Assembly: GCF_004118635.1 (NCBI RefSeq)
Contig: NZ_SDGU01000066.1
Span: 1 to 64,000, forward strand
DNA: 64,000 nucleotides
Direction of reading: 5' to 3'
Origin: Chlorobaculum sp. 24CR
GTDB taxonomy: Bacteria > Bacteroidota > Chlorobiia > Chlorobiales > Chlorobiaceae
Position 1 is the first letter of the stretch. Each line of letters begins with the position of its first letter. A program made the translations under genes and the position numbers. Below the pieces are notes generated by a model. That model made no database searches and was not told where the DNA came from. It was given only the letters and a program-made list of their open reading frames with translations. Shown here piece after piece: positions 57,308 to 64,000 of the stretch.

Positions 57308-60026
57308 AAAGCCTTTGGCGGAGCATCGGGACGATGAAATCCGGAGGTTGAGACAGGAGCTTGAAGAGGCCCATCGCAGCATCGACGGGCTTCAGACTGA
57401 GCTTGCCGGACAGCAACGCTTTACGGGCGCGCTGCTCGAAGCCACGCCCGATTTTTTCGCTCTGAAAGACCGCGACTTCGTTTACCGCCGCGTCAATCCG
57501 GCCTTGTGCCGTTTTCTCGGCAAAAGCGCCGGGGAGATCGTCGGCAAGCGAGACGCGGAGCTGTTTTCGCCCGAAGTCGCGGCGTTGTACGTCTCGCGTG
57601 ACGCCGAAGTCTTGAAGACGCGCCAGCCGCTGGAGGGGGACTGGAGCATCGGAGGCTTGTCGGGAAAGTCGTGGTTTCGCGTCAAGAAGACGCCCGTCTT
57701 CGATGCCTCCGGCGAGGTGAGCGGCATTCTTTGCATGGCAAGGGATGTCAGCCAGCACAAACGAGCGGAGATCGAGTTTGAACGGCTTTTCAATCTCATG
57801 CCGGATATGGTGTGTATTGCTTCCGCCTCCAGCGGATGCTTCACCAGAGTGAACCAGGCATGGCAGCAAACGCTTGGGTATGCCGCGCAGGAGCTGCTCT
57901 CGATTCCATTTCTCGAACTGATTCATCCCGATGACCTGGAGTCCACCGGCGAGGAAATCCAAAGACTGGTGGCGGGAGCCGGATCGCGCAATTTCGTGAA
58001 TCGCTACCGCGCCAAAGACGGCTCGTATCACTGGTTTGAGTGGAACAGCACTTCGCTTGAAGAGGGCATGCTTTACGCCGTTGCCAGAGACATTACCGAG
58101 CGCATCGAGCAGGAGATGCAGACCCGCCGCTGGGCGGATGCTTTCAGGCTCTGCGCCCACGGCATCGCCATAGGCGTGCCTGGCAAAAATGTCGTGCTGA
58201 CCTGTAACGAATCGTTCGCGCGTATGCGAGGCCAGTCTGTCGAGGAGGTCGAAGGTGCTTCCATCGTCAGCCTTTACGTGCCCGAAGACCAGGAAACCGT
58301 CAGGAACAATTTAAAGGTAACCGACATCACGGGATTTTGCAGTTACCATGCCAGGATGATGCGCAAGGATGGCGCCGCCTTTCCGGTTCAGATGGATGTG
58401 GTGGGCGTAAAAGATACGGATGGGCAGCTCATTTACAGGGTCGCCACCGTGCAGGATATTACCGAGCGGCTCGAATCGCAAAGAGCCTTGCGCGAAAGCG
58501 AGGAGCGCTTCCGGTCGGTCGTTGAGTCCGCACCGGACGCCATCTTCATACAGACGGGCGGTTGTTTTGCTTACCTGAATCGTTCCGCGGTCTCACTGTT
58601 CGGGGCGTCGAAAGCGGAAGAGATTCTTGGACGGCGGGTCGTCGATCTGATTCATCCCGATTACCGCGACCTGGTTGCCGAAAGAATCCGCCAGCTCAAT
58701 AAAAGCCAGCAGGCGGCGCCGATTCTCGAAGAGCGGATTCTGCGTCTCGACGGCGCTGAGGCCTCTGTAGAGGTTTCCGCCGTGCCGTTCACCTTTGCCG
58801 GTCAGCAAGGCGCTCTGGTCTTTCTTCGCGACATCGACCGCCGGAAAAAGGCTGAAGAAGAGCGCGCCGGGCTGGAGCATCAGCTTTTCCAGTCGCAGAA
58901 AATCGAATCGATTGGCCGGCTGGCTGGCGGTATCGCTCATGACCTGAACAATCTTCTGACGCCGGTGCTCGGTTATTCCGAGATGCTTTCGCACGCTTTT
59001 CCGGAGACGGACAAGCGCCTGAAGCGCATCGAAGTCATTCATCACGCGGCGCTCAGGGCTCGCGACCTGGTCCGCCATCTCCTGGCCTTCAGCAGCCGCC
59101 AGGCGCTCGAATTCAGGATGATTGACCTGAACAGCGTGATCGGCGACTTCGGGCAACTTTTGCGACGAACCATTCGGGCCGATATCGATATCCGCTATCG
59201 TCTGCACGAAGGGGCTTTGGTTATGCAGGGGGATGCCAGCCAGCTTGAACAGATCATCATGAATCTGGCGGTCAATGCCGAGGACGCTATGCCGTCGGGC
59301 GGCGAACTGAAGATGGAGACCTCCACGCTGGTGATCGAGAGCGGGTGCGAGAAATATTTCGAGGGGCTGCCCGCCGGTAACTACGCCGTGCTGACCGTCA
59401 CCGATACCGGCGTCGGGATGGAGCGGGAGACGCTCGCCCATATTTTCGAGCCTTTTTTCACTACCAAGCCCAAGGGGCAGGGAACCGGTCTCGGTCTTGC
59501 GACGGTTTACGGCATCGTCCGTCAGCATGGCGGCATCATTCAGGCGAGCAGCATACCGGGCGCGGGGGCTTCGTTCAGGATATGTTTTCCACTCCAGGCC
59601 AGCGAACCCGAACCGGCTCAGCCTGATGAACCGAAGTCGCAACAGAAAAGCAACGGGGCGAAGGTACTGGTTGTCGAGGATGACGAGATGGTGCGCAAAT
59701 TCGTCGTGCAGGCGCTCGACGAAGAGGAATTCGACATTCGCGCGGCGGAGAGCGGAGAGGCGGCGCTCGCGCTGATTGAAAGCGGCGCGTTCACGCCGGA
59801 GCTGCTGCTGACCGATCTGGTCATGCGCGGCATGAACGGACGGGTGCTGTATGAAAAGGTGAGCGGCCTCATGCCGGGCATCAAGGTGATCTACATGTCG
59901 GGCTACACCAAAGACATCATTTCACGGCACGGCGTGCTTGACGAAGGGCTGACATTTCTGCAAAAACCGTTCGCGGTTCCGGTGCTGCTCGACAAGGTGA
60001 GGCAGGTGCTGCAAAACGGAGGATGA
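57300..60026 (+). CDS. Hybrid sensor histidine kinase with four PAS domains
   Basis: A 908-residue soluble protein. A short N-terminal coiled coil (about 10-40) precedes PAS domains at about 40-155, 160-270, 280-390 and 400-515. HisKA has H547 ([13 protein letters not shown]). The HATPase shows [18 protein letters not shown] and [12 protein letters not shown], and the receiver domain has D839 ([13 protein letters not shown]). No membrane helices. ATG at 57300 overlaps the CPXCG gene by eight bases; a GTG at 57294 would add two residues. Same architecture and H-box as the kinase at 38368, so they are paralogues. Confidence 0.93.
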   Translation: MSEKPLAEHRDDEIRRLRQELEEAHRSIDGLQTELAGQQRFTGALLEATPDFFALKDRDFVYRRVNPALCRFLGKSAGEIVGKRDAELFSPEVAALYVSRDAEVLKTRQPLEGDWSIGGLSGKSWFRVKKTPVFDASGEVSGILCMARDVSQHKRAEIEFERLFNLMPDMVCIASASSGCFTRVNQAWQQTLGYAAQELLSIPFLELIHPDDLESTGEEIQRLVAGAGSRNFVNRYRAKDGSYHWFEWNSTSLEEGMLYAVARDITERIEQEMQTRRWADAFRLCAHGIAIGVPGKNVVLTCNESFARMRGQSVEEVEGASIVSLYVPEDQETVRNNLKVTDITGFCSYHARMMRKDGAAFPVQMDVVGVKDTDGQLIYRVATVQDITERLESQRALRESEERFRSVVESAPDAIFIQTGGCFAYLNRSAVSLFGASKAEEILGRRVVDLIHPDYRDLVAERIRQLNKSQQAAPILEERILRLDGAEASVEVSAVPFTFAGQQGALVFLRDIDRRKKAEEERAGLEHQLFQSQKIESIGRLAGGIAHDLNNLLTPVLGYSEMLSHAFPETDKRLKRIEVIHHAALRARDLVRHLLAFSSRQALEFRMIDLNSVIGDFGQLLRRTIRADIDIRYRLHEGALVMQGDASQLEQIIMNLAVNAEDAMPSGGELKMETSTLVIESGCEKYFEGLPAGNYAVLTVTDTGVGMERETLAHIFEPFFTTKPKGQGTGLGLATVYGIVRQHGGIIQASSIPGAGASFRICFPLQASEPEPAQPDEPKSQQKSNGAKVLVVEDDEMVRKFVVQALDEEEFDIRAAESGEAALALIESGAFTPELLLTDLVMRGMNGRVLYEKVSGLMPGIKVIYMSGYTKDIISRHGVLDEGLTFLQKPFAVPVLLDKVRQVLQNGG

Positions 60027-60045
60027 GACGGGCGGGATAAAAAAA

Positions 60046-60434
60046 GCCGAAACCGAAGCTGTAAGCCGAATTTTGTGGATCACCATCAAGTGGTGAAGCT
60101 GCAATCATTTATCTATTGCGGCCTACCCGGAAACGTTGGGCGGGCAACCCTTCTTTCCTTGCGGAAAATGCTTCCATATTTGGCCTTGCTTCGGGGAGGT
60201 TTTCATAGCGCAGGGCATCGCTGACCTGCCTGGTGGTCTCTTACACCCCCTTTTCACCCTTACTCCAGCCGGAGCCGGAGCGGTTCGCTTTCTGTTGCAC
60301 TCTCTGTGACAAGCGGCTTGCGCCGCCGCCCCCGGCCTTGAACGACGTTCTCGACCGGCACCCTGCCCTGTGAAGTTCGGACTTTCCTCTGCATGGCCTG
60401 CGCCATACAGCGACTGCACGCTTGCGGTTTCAGC
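60046..60434 (-). ncRNA. rnpB: RNase P RNA, bacterial type A
   Basis: A structural RNA between the hybrid kinase and the C4 zinc gene, about 389 nt. The ends pair as P1: GCTGAAACCG (60434-60425) with CGGTTTCGGC (60055-60046), one G-U pair. Conserved core sequences are AGAGGAAAGTCCGAACTTC near the 5' side and a matching core strand with ACAGAAAG and AACCTCCCCGAAGCAAGGCC-like bases, plus a GGGTAGGCCGCAATAGATAAATG region towards the 3' end. A run of T residues on the transcript (60045-60039) follows the 3' end. Protein-coding readings across it are artefacts. Confidence 0.88.
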
Positions 60435-60525
60435 AATGTAGAAGAACATCGGGCTCTCCCAGAAGAGAGCCATAAAACAGAAACTGCCGAAAGGAGCAAT
60501 CCGTTTCGGTAGTTCTTTACGGTAT

Positions 60526-61338
60526 TTACTGCTGTGCTTCTGCTGCGGCTTCATCGAAGAGCCGCTCGTGCACCACGATGCGGCCGCACGATTCGCAGAC
60601 GTAAAAGCCGCCCTGCACGATCAGGGTGTGGCGGTTGGTTGGCACCCTGGTGTTGCAGCCGGAGCAGGCCTGGCGGTCGAGTTTGACCACGGCGTTCTGC
60701 AAGGTGCCGCTCTTGAGATGGTCGTATTTGTCGAGCAGACGCTTGGCCTCTTTGGCGACTACCGCCCGCTGATCCGCGAGAACCTTCCTGAGCAGGGTGA
60801 CCTCTTCGGCGGTTTCGACCACGATGCCCTCCAGCTCCTCTTTTTTCTGCCGGGCCTGCCGACCGAGGTCCTCCATCTGCTGCTGCAAGACATCGTCAGG
60901 CATCATCTCTTCGGAAATCTCGTCATAACGGTTCTCGGCGATCAGGTCGCGTCCCTTGTTCTGCAACTCCTGCGAGTGGTGCTCGGCGTGGGCAATGTCC
61001 TGAAGCTGGATTTCGGCCTGGGCGATCTCCTTCTCCTCGTATTCGATCTGCTTGGAGAGGGCATCGTACTCCTTGTTGTTGCGGGCCAGGGTCTGCTTCT
61101 CCTTGAACGATTTGATTTTTTCCCTGCAATCGTTGATGACGCCGTTCAGGCGCTCACGCAGCTTCAGATGCTCATCGGCAATTTTCTTCCGGGCCTCGAT
61201 CTGGCGAGAGGTGAACGAGAGGTCCTCTTCGAGGGCCGAAATCTCCTCCGGCAGGCCCTTCTGCAGGCTCATGATGCTTTCGATCATGTTGTCGATGTGC
61301 TGAAGGCGAACGATGAGATTAATTTTTGTATGATCCAC
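60526..61338 (-). CDS. Coiled-coil protein with C-terminal C4 zinc ribbon
   Basis: A 270-residue protein: a long coiled coil (about 10-200, rich in E, K, Q, L) followed by a zinc ribbon with CSGCNTRVP and CESCGRIVV. It matches the zf-RING_7/C4-type family found in many bacteria, whose function is unknown and possibly related to nucleic-acid binding. The start is GTG at 61338 (VDHTKINLIVRLQ). It is preceded by the tRNA-Leu terminator, so it has its own promoter within 61339-61368. Confidence 0.85.
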   Translation of the reverse strand: MDHTKINLIVRLQHIDNMIESIMSLQKGLPEEISALEEDLSFTSRQIEARKKIADEHLKLRERLNGVINDCREKIKSFKEKQTLARNNKEYDALSKQIEYEEKEIAQAEIQLQDIAHAEHHSQELQNKGRDLIAENRYDEISEEMMPDDVLQQQMEDLGRQARQKKEELEGIVVETAEEVTLLRKVLADQRAVVAKEAKRLLDKYDHLKSGTLQNAVVKLDRQACSGCNTRVPTNRHTLIVQGGFYVCESCGRIVVHERLFDEAAAEAQQ

Positions 61339-61368
61339 TACGACACCGGTTTAGAAATTAAAAAGAAG

Positions 61369-61397
61369 CAAAAAAAGCACCTCTGTAGAAGGTGCTT
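61369..61397 (-). terminator. Terminator of the tRNA-Leu transcript
   Basis: AAGCACCT (61375-61382) pairs with AGGTGCTT (61390-61397); on the minus strand the stem is followed by a T-run (61374-61369). Confidence 0.8.
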
Positions 61398-61482
61398 GCT
61401 TGTATTCAAAATTATTTCAGAACAACAAACGGGTGAAATCCTTAACTCCGATCTGTTTGCACATGAGACTCTTGCATATTAT

Positions 61483-61567
61483 TGGTGCCCGAAAGGAGAT
61501 TCGAACTCCTACACCTCTCGGCGCTCGCCCCTGAAACGAGTGCGTCTACCAGTTCCGCCATTCGGGC
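61483..61567 (-). tRNA. tRNA-Leu (anticodon CAG)
   Basis: The minus strand reads GCCCGAATGGCGG at the 5' end and ends CTTTCGGGCACCA, giving a seven-bp acceptor stem with an encoded CCA. The anticodon arm CTCGT-TTCAGGG-GCGAG places CAG at 34-36. The long variable arm of class II tRNAs (GCGCCGAGAGGTG) and TTCGAATC T-arm are present. 85 nt with CCA. Confidence 0.93.
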
Positions 61568-61620
61568 ATTGTCAAAAAAGGCACATCTTGAAGATAAGCT
61601 CTTTTTAACGATAATGCTAA

Positions 61621-61803
61621 TTACTTGATCTCTTTGTGCTCGGTGTGCCTTTTCAGATTCGGGTTGTACTTCTTGAGAATAAGGCGCTCCGTCGTGTTCT
61701 TTTTGTTCTTGGTCGTGGTGTACCGCGAAACGGTTTTGCCTTCCTTTTTCGCCTCGGTGCACTCGAGAGTAATTACGATTCTGTTCTCTTTACCTTTTGC
61801 CAT
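61621..61803 (-). CDS. rpmG: 50S ribosomal protein L33
   Basis: A 60-residue basic protein: [18 protein letters not shown], then [19 protein letters not shown] and [15 protein letters not shown]. It is a component of the large subunit near the E site. It lacks the four-cysteine zinc site of C+ L33 forms, with a single cysteine. It is 53 bases upstream of the tRNA-Leu gene on the same strand. Confidence 0.96.
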   Translation of the reverse strand: MAKGKENRIVITLECTEAKKEGKTVSRYTTTKNKKNTTERLILKKYNPNLKRHTEHKEIK

Positions 61804-61953
61804 CAGTAGCGTCGGTCAGTTAGTTATTTTAAGAGCAACGAATATACAGCAAGCGATCCTATAATGCAAGCCTCTCCGTTTTTTTTGTTTCGAGTTCAGG
61901 AAACGCTTATTATTGAGTCTTTTCACCCATCACCTAAACAACAAGGGCGCATC

Positions 61954-63204
61954 GTGCTGGATAGTCATTTTTTTTCATTTTCTGACGGAACCCTCCGCTG
62001 TGAATCGGTCGCGCTCGACGAGCTGGCCGCGCAGTTCGGAACACCACTTTTTGTAACCAGCAGGCAGAGTCTGGTCAGTCAGTACCGGGAGTTCGAGGCG
62101 GCGTTCGCTTCCTTGCCGCACTTCACCTGCTACTCGGTCAAGGCGAACTTCAATCTCTCGGTTATCCGGGCGCTTGCCGAAGAGGGTTGCGGCTGCGACG
62201 TCAACTCGGGCGGCGAACTCTATCGCGCCCTCAAGGCTGGAGTGCCCGCCGACAAAATCATCATGGCGGGCGTCGGTAAAACTGATGCTGAAATCAAGTA
62301 CGGCCTGGTTTCCGGCGTGATGATGATTAAAGCCGAGTCGATTTCGGAGCTGAAGGTGATCGACCGCGTCGCCGAGCGTCTCGGCAAGGTGGCGCAGGTC
62401 GGCGTCCGGATCAACCCCAACGTCACCGCCGAAACCCACCCCTACATCACCACCGGCGACAGCAAGGAGAAGTTCGGTATCGACGAAGATGGACTCGCCG
62501 AGGTGTTCGAGCTGTTCAGGACGCTGCCGAACCTCGAACTGCACGGCCTCGACATGCACATCGGCTCGCAGATTTTCGATCCGGAGTACTACGTCGCCGC
62601 CACGCAGAAGCTGCTCGAAGTGCTCGAATCGGCGCGGCATCTCGGCTTCGACATCAAATGGCTCGATCTCGGCGGCGGCTTTCCGGTCACTTACGATCCG
62701 CAGAAGCCCGCCACGCCGATCTCGAAGTTTGCCGAAAAGCTCATTCCGATGCTCGAAGACAAGGGCGTGACGGTCATTTTCGAGCCGGGCCGGTTCATCG
62801 CGGCCAACTCCTCGGTGATCGTGACCCGAATTCTGTATCGCAAGAAAAACCATATCGGCAAGGAGTTCTTCATCGTTGACGCGGGCATGACCGAGCTGAT
62901 CCGCCCGGCGCTCTACCAGTCGCACCACGAAGTGCTCTCGGTCAAGCAGCACGACAAGAGCGTTGTCGCCGACGTGGTCGGGCCGGTCTGCGAATCGAGC
63001 GATTTCTTCGCCCGCCACCGCACCATCGACGACGCCCCCGAAGGCGAACTGCTCGCCGTGCTCTCCGCCGGAGCCTACGGCTCGGTCATGGGCACCAACT
63101 ACAACGGACGGCTCCGCCCCGCCGAAGTGATGGTCGATGGCGACGAAGTCACGCTGACGCGCCGCCGCGACACCTATGAGCAGCTCGTGCAGAACGAGGT
63201 GTAA
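61954..63204 (+). CDS. lysA: Diaminopimelate decarboxylase
   Basis: Final step of lysine synthesis, PLP-dependent decarboxylation of meso-diaminopimelate. The 416-residue protein (GTG start at 61954) has FTCYSVKANFN with the PLP lysine, EEGCGCDVNSGGELYRAL, HGLDMHIGSQI, GGGFP and FEPGRFIAANSSV, and SAGAYGSVMGTNYNGRLRP at the end. An ATG at 61864 would add 30 residues not seen in the family. It lies 150 bases from the divergent rpmG. Confidence 0.94.
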   Translation: MLDSHFFSFSDGTLRCESVALDELAAQFGTPLFVTSRQSLVSQYREFEAAFASLPHFTCYSVKANFNLSVIRALAEEGCGCDVNSGGELYRALKAGVPADKIIMAGVGKTDAEIKYGLVSGVMMIKAESISELKVIDRVAERLGKVAQVGVRINPNVTAETHPYITTGDSKEKFGIDEDGLAEVFELFRTLPNLELHGLDMHIGSQIFDPEYYVAATQKLLEVLESARHLGFDIKWLDLGGGFPVTYDPQKPATPISKFAEKLIPMLEDKGVTVIFEPGRFIAANSSVIVTRILYRKKNHIGKEFFIVDAGMTELIRPALYQSHHEVLSVKQHDKSVVADVVGPVCESSDFFARHRTIDDAPEGELLAVLSAGAYGSVMGTNYNGRLRPAEVMVDGDEVTLTRRRDTYEQLVQNEV

Positions 63205-63208
63205 AAGT

Positions 63209-63275
63209 GTGGAGGAAGTGAACTTTGCGGACTTGAGTGGACGGGTCATTGCCGTCCACTCTGTCCACAGCGTCC
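63209..63275. repeat. GTGGAC-type repeat with internal hairpin
   Basis: After the lysA stop: copies of (G)TGGA(C) on both strands plus a perfect AGTGGACGG / CCGTCCACT inverted repeat (63236-63244 with 63252-63260), which may terminate lysA. Related arrays are at 26227 and 33083. Confidence 0.55.
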
Positions 63276-63302
63276 ACCGAAAGCTTTCTAAAGCAACCTG
63301 TC

Positions 63303-64000
63303 ATGCGAACCGCTGTCTCAATTTTTCTTTTTTTCGCGTTCATGCTTGCGAGCGGCACATTGCCAGCTCGCGCTGACGCTGCGCCATCGACTCGCGCTCT
63401 GGCCGACACGGTTGGGTTTGCGCATCGGGCATGGCAGATGGACTCCGTTATGGCGCGAATCAGGTCGCTCAATCGCGACGATCTGGCCCGAACGGAGCAG
63501 CCAGAGGGAACCGCGTGGCGGGCGGCGATTTGCCCGCACGACGATTATGCGTACGCAGGCTGGCTCTATCCTGCCGTATTGCGGAATATCAAGGCAAAGA
63601 CGGTCATCATCTTCGGCGTCGCGCACAAAGCGTGGCGCTACGATCTCGAAAACCGCCTTGTGTTCGACAGCTTCAGCTCATGGCGCGGCCCGTACGGAAA
63701 GGTCACGGTGTCGCCGCTGCGCGATGAAATCATCAATCGTTTGCCTGCCGACACGGCGGTTGTGCACGATCCGATGCAGAGCGAGGAATATTCCGTCGAG
63801 GCGATGATTCCGTTTTTGCAGCACCAGAACCGTGATGTTGAAATCATCAGCATTCTGGTGCCTTTCATGGATTTCGAGCGGATGCAAACCGTTAGTCAGC
63901 ACCTTGCCAAAGTGCTGTTTGCCGTGATGAAAAAGCATGATTTGCGCTGGGGAAAAGATGTCGCCATCCTCATTTCATCCGACGCCGTGCACTATGGCGA
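63303..64000 (+). CDS. MEMO-family protein (AmmeMemoRadiSam system protein B), partial
   Basis: Translation from the ATG at 63303 stays open to the window edge (232 codons). It begins with a signal-peptide-like segment (MRTAVSIFLFFAFMLASGT..) and contains AAICPHDDYAYAGWLYPAV, FGVAHKAWRYDL, MIPFLQHQNRDVEIISILVP and ISSDAVHYG, which follow the MEMO1 metal-binding pattern (histidine and aspartate ligands). Members of AmmeMemoRadiSam clusters usually sit next to AMMECR1 and a radical-SAM protein; those partners would lie beyond the window. A secreted form is unusual and worth noting. Confidence 0.82.
   Translation, partial: MRTAVSIFLFFAFMLASGTLPARADAAPSTRALADTVGFAHRAWQMDSVMARIRSLNRDDLARTEQPEGTAWRAAICPHDDYAYAGWLYPAVLRNIKAKTVIIFGVAHKAWRYDLENRLVFDSFSSWRGPYGKVTVSPLRDEIINRLPADTAVVHDPMQSEEYSVEAMIPFLQHQNRDVEIISILVPFMDFERMQTVSQHLAKVLFAVMKKHDLRWGKDVAILISSDAVHYG

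Noticed and set aside
60123-60499. Small proteins across the RNase P RNA region
   Set aside because: The conserved core and the P1 pairing show that this is a structural RNA; the frames are by-products.

Overview
The window is chromosomal DNA of a green sulfur bacterium (Chlorobiota, most like Chlorobaculum/Chlorobium). The evidence is a block of bacteriochlorophyll (bchF-bchC-bchX), carotenoid (crtQ, crtB) and chlorosome envelope genes (a CsmH-like protein and a CsmI/J/X-type [2Fe-2S] protein). It also has the C5-pathway tetrapyrrole genes hemA/C/D/B, a bacillithiol deacetylase and a type III glutamine synthetase. Core genes are GC-rich. Several short islands are visibly richer in A+T. Both ends of the window cut through genes: a membrane protein at the left edge and a MEMO-family protein at the right edge.

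Layout. 1-4.6 kb: a partial AT-rich accessory gene, aroC, hemB, a HisN-type phosphatase with a small membrane protein. 4.6-8.6 kb: a minus-strand run ccsA/hemX-like, hemA, hemC, hemD. 8.8-10.6 kb: typA. 10.8-13.4 kb: bchF-bchC-bchX, where BchX carries an extra C-terminal domain resembling sigma-70 region 4. 13.5-15.9 kb: an accessory island with a T4SS-pilin-like ORF that seems broken and partly duplicated, a convergent unknown membrane protein and a higBA module. 16-23.2 kb: peptide-binding lipoprotein, bshB1, dut, csmH, two rSAM/selenodomain-associated transferases, crtQ. 23.4-26.2 kb: an Lrp regulator and glnN. 26.3-34.7 kb: UPF0047, coaX, aroK-aroB, a glutamine amidotransferase, recD2, a lone four-helix sensor-like protein, an HD protein. 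34.8-35.7 kb: DUF2442 plus a toxin-antitoxin pair. 35.7-38.1 kb: tgt-rimO. 38.4-40.8 kb: a hybrid histidine kinase. 40.8-44.3 kb: the ATP-grasp / alpha-E / transglutaminase operon. 44.4-50.2 kb: a Schlafen-type AlbA_2 protein, a secreted protein, a ClC channel, a superinfection-immunity-like protein, a lone antitoxin and an AT-rich unknown gene. 50.3-57 kb: lysS, crtB, hflX-ybeY, csmI/J/X, an aminotransferase. 57.1-64 kb: a CPXCG protein, a second hybrid kinase, RNase P RNA, a C4-zinc coiled-coil protein, tRNA-Leu(CAG), rpmG, lysA and the start of a MEMO protein.

How it works together. HemA/C/D/B make uroporphyrinogen III, which feeds the BchF/BchC/BchX branch. CrtB and CrtQ supply carotenoids, and the Csm proteins build the chlorosome envelope. 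AroB/AroK/AroC cover three shikimate steps, and lysA and glnN serve nitrogen and amino-acid metabolism.

The items most worth a second look are the BchX-sigma-region-4 fusion, the pilin island, a queuine tRNA-ribosyltransferase that has lost three of four zinc ligands, and the uncharacterised ATP-grasp operon. All functions are inferred from reading the sequence; no database search was run.
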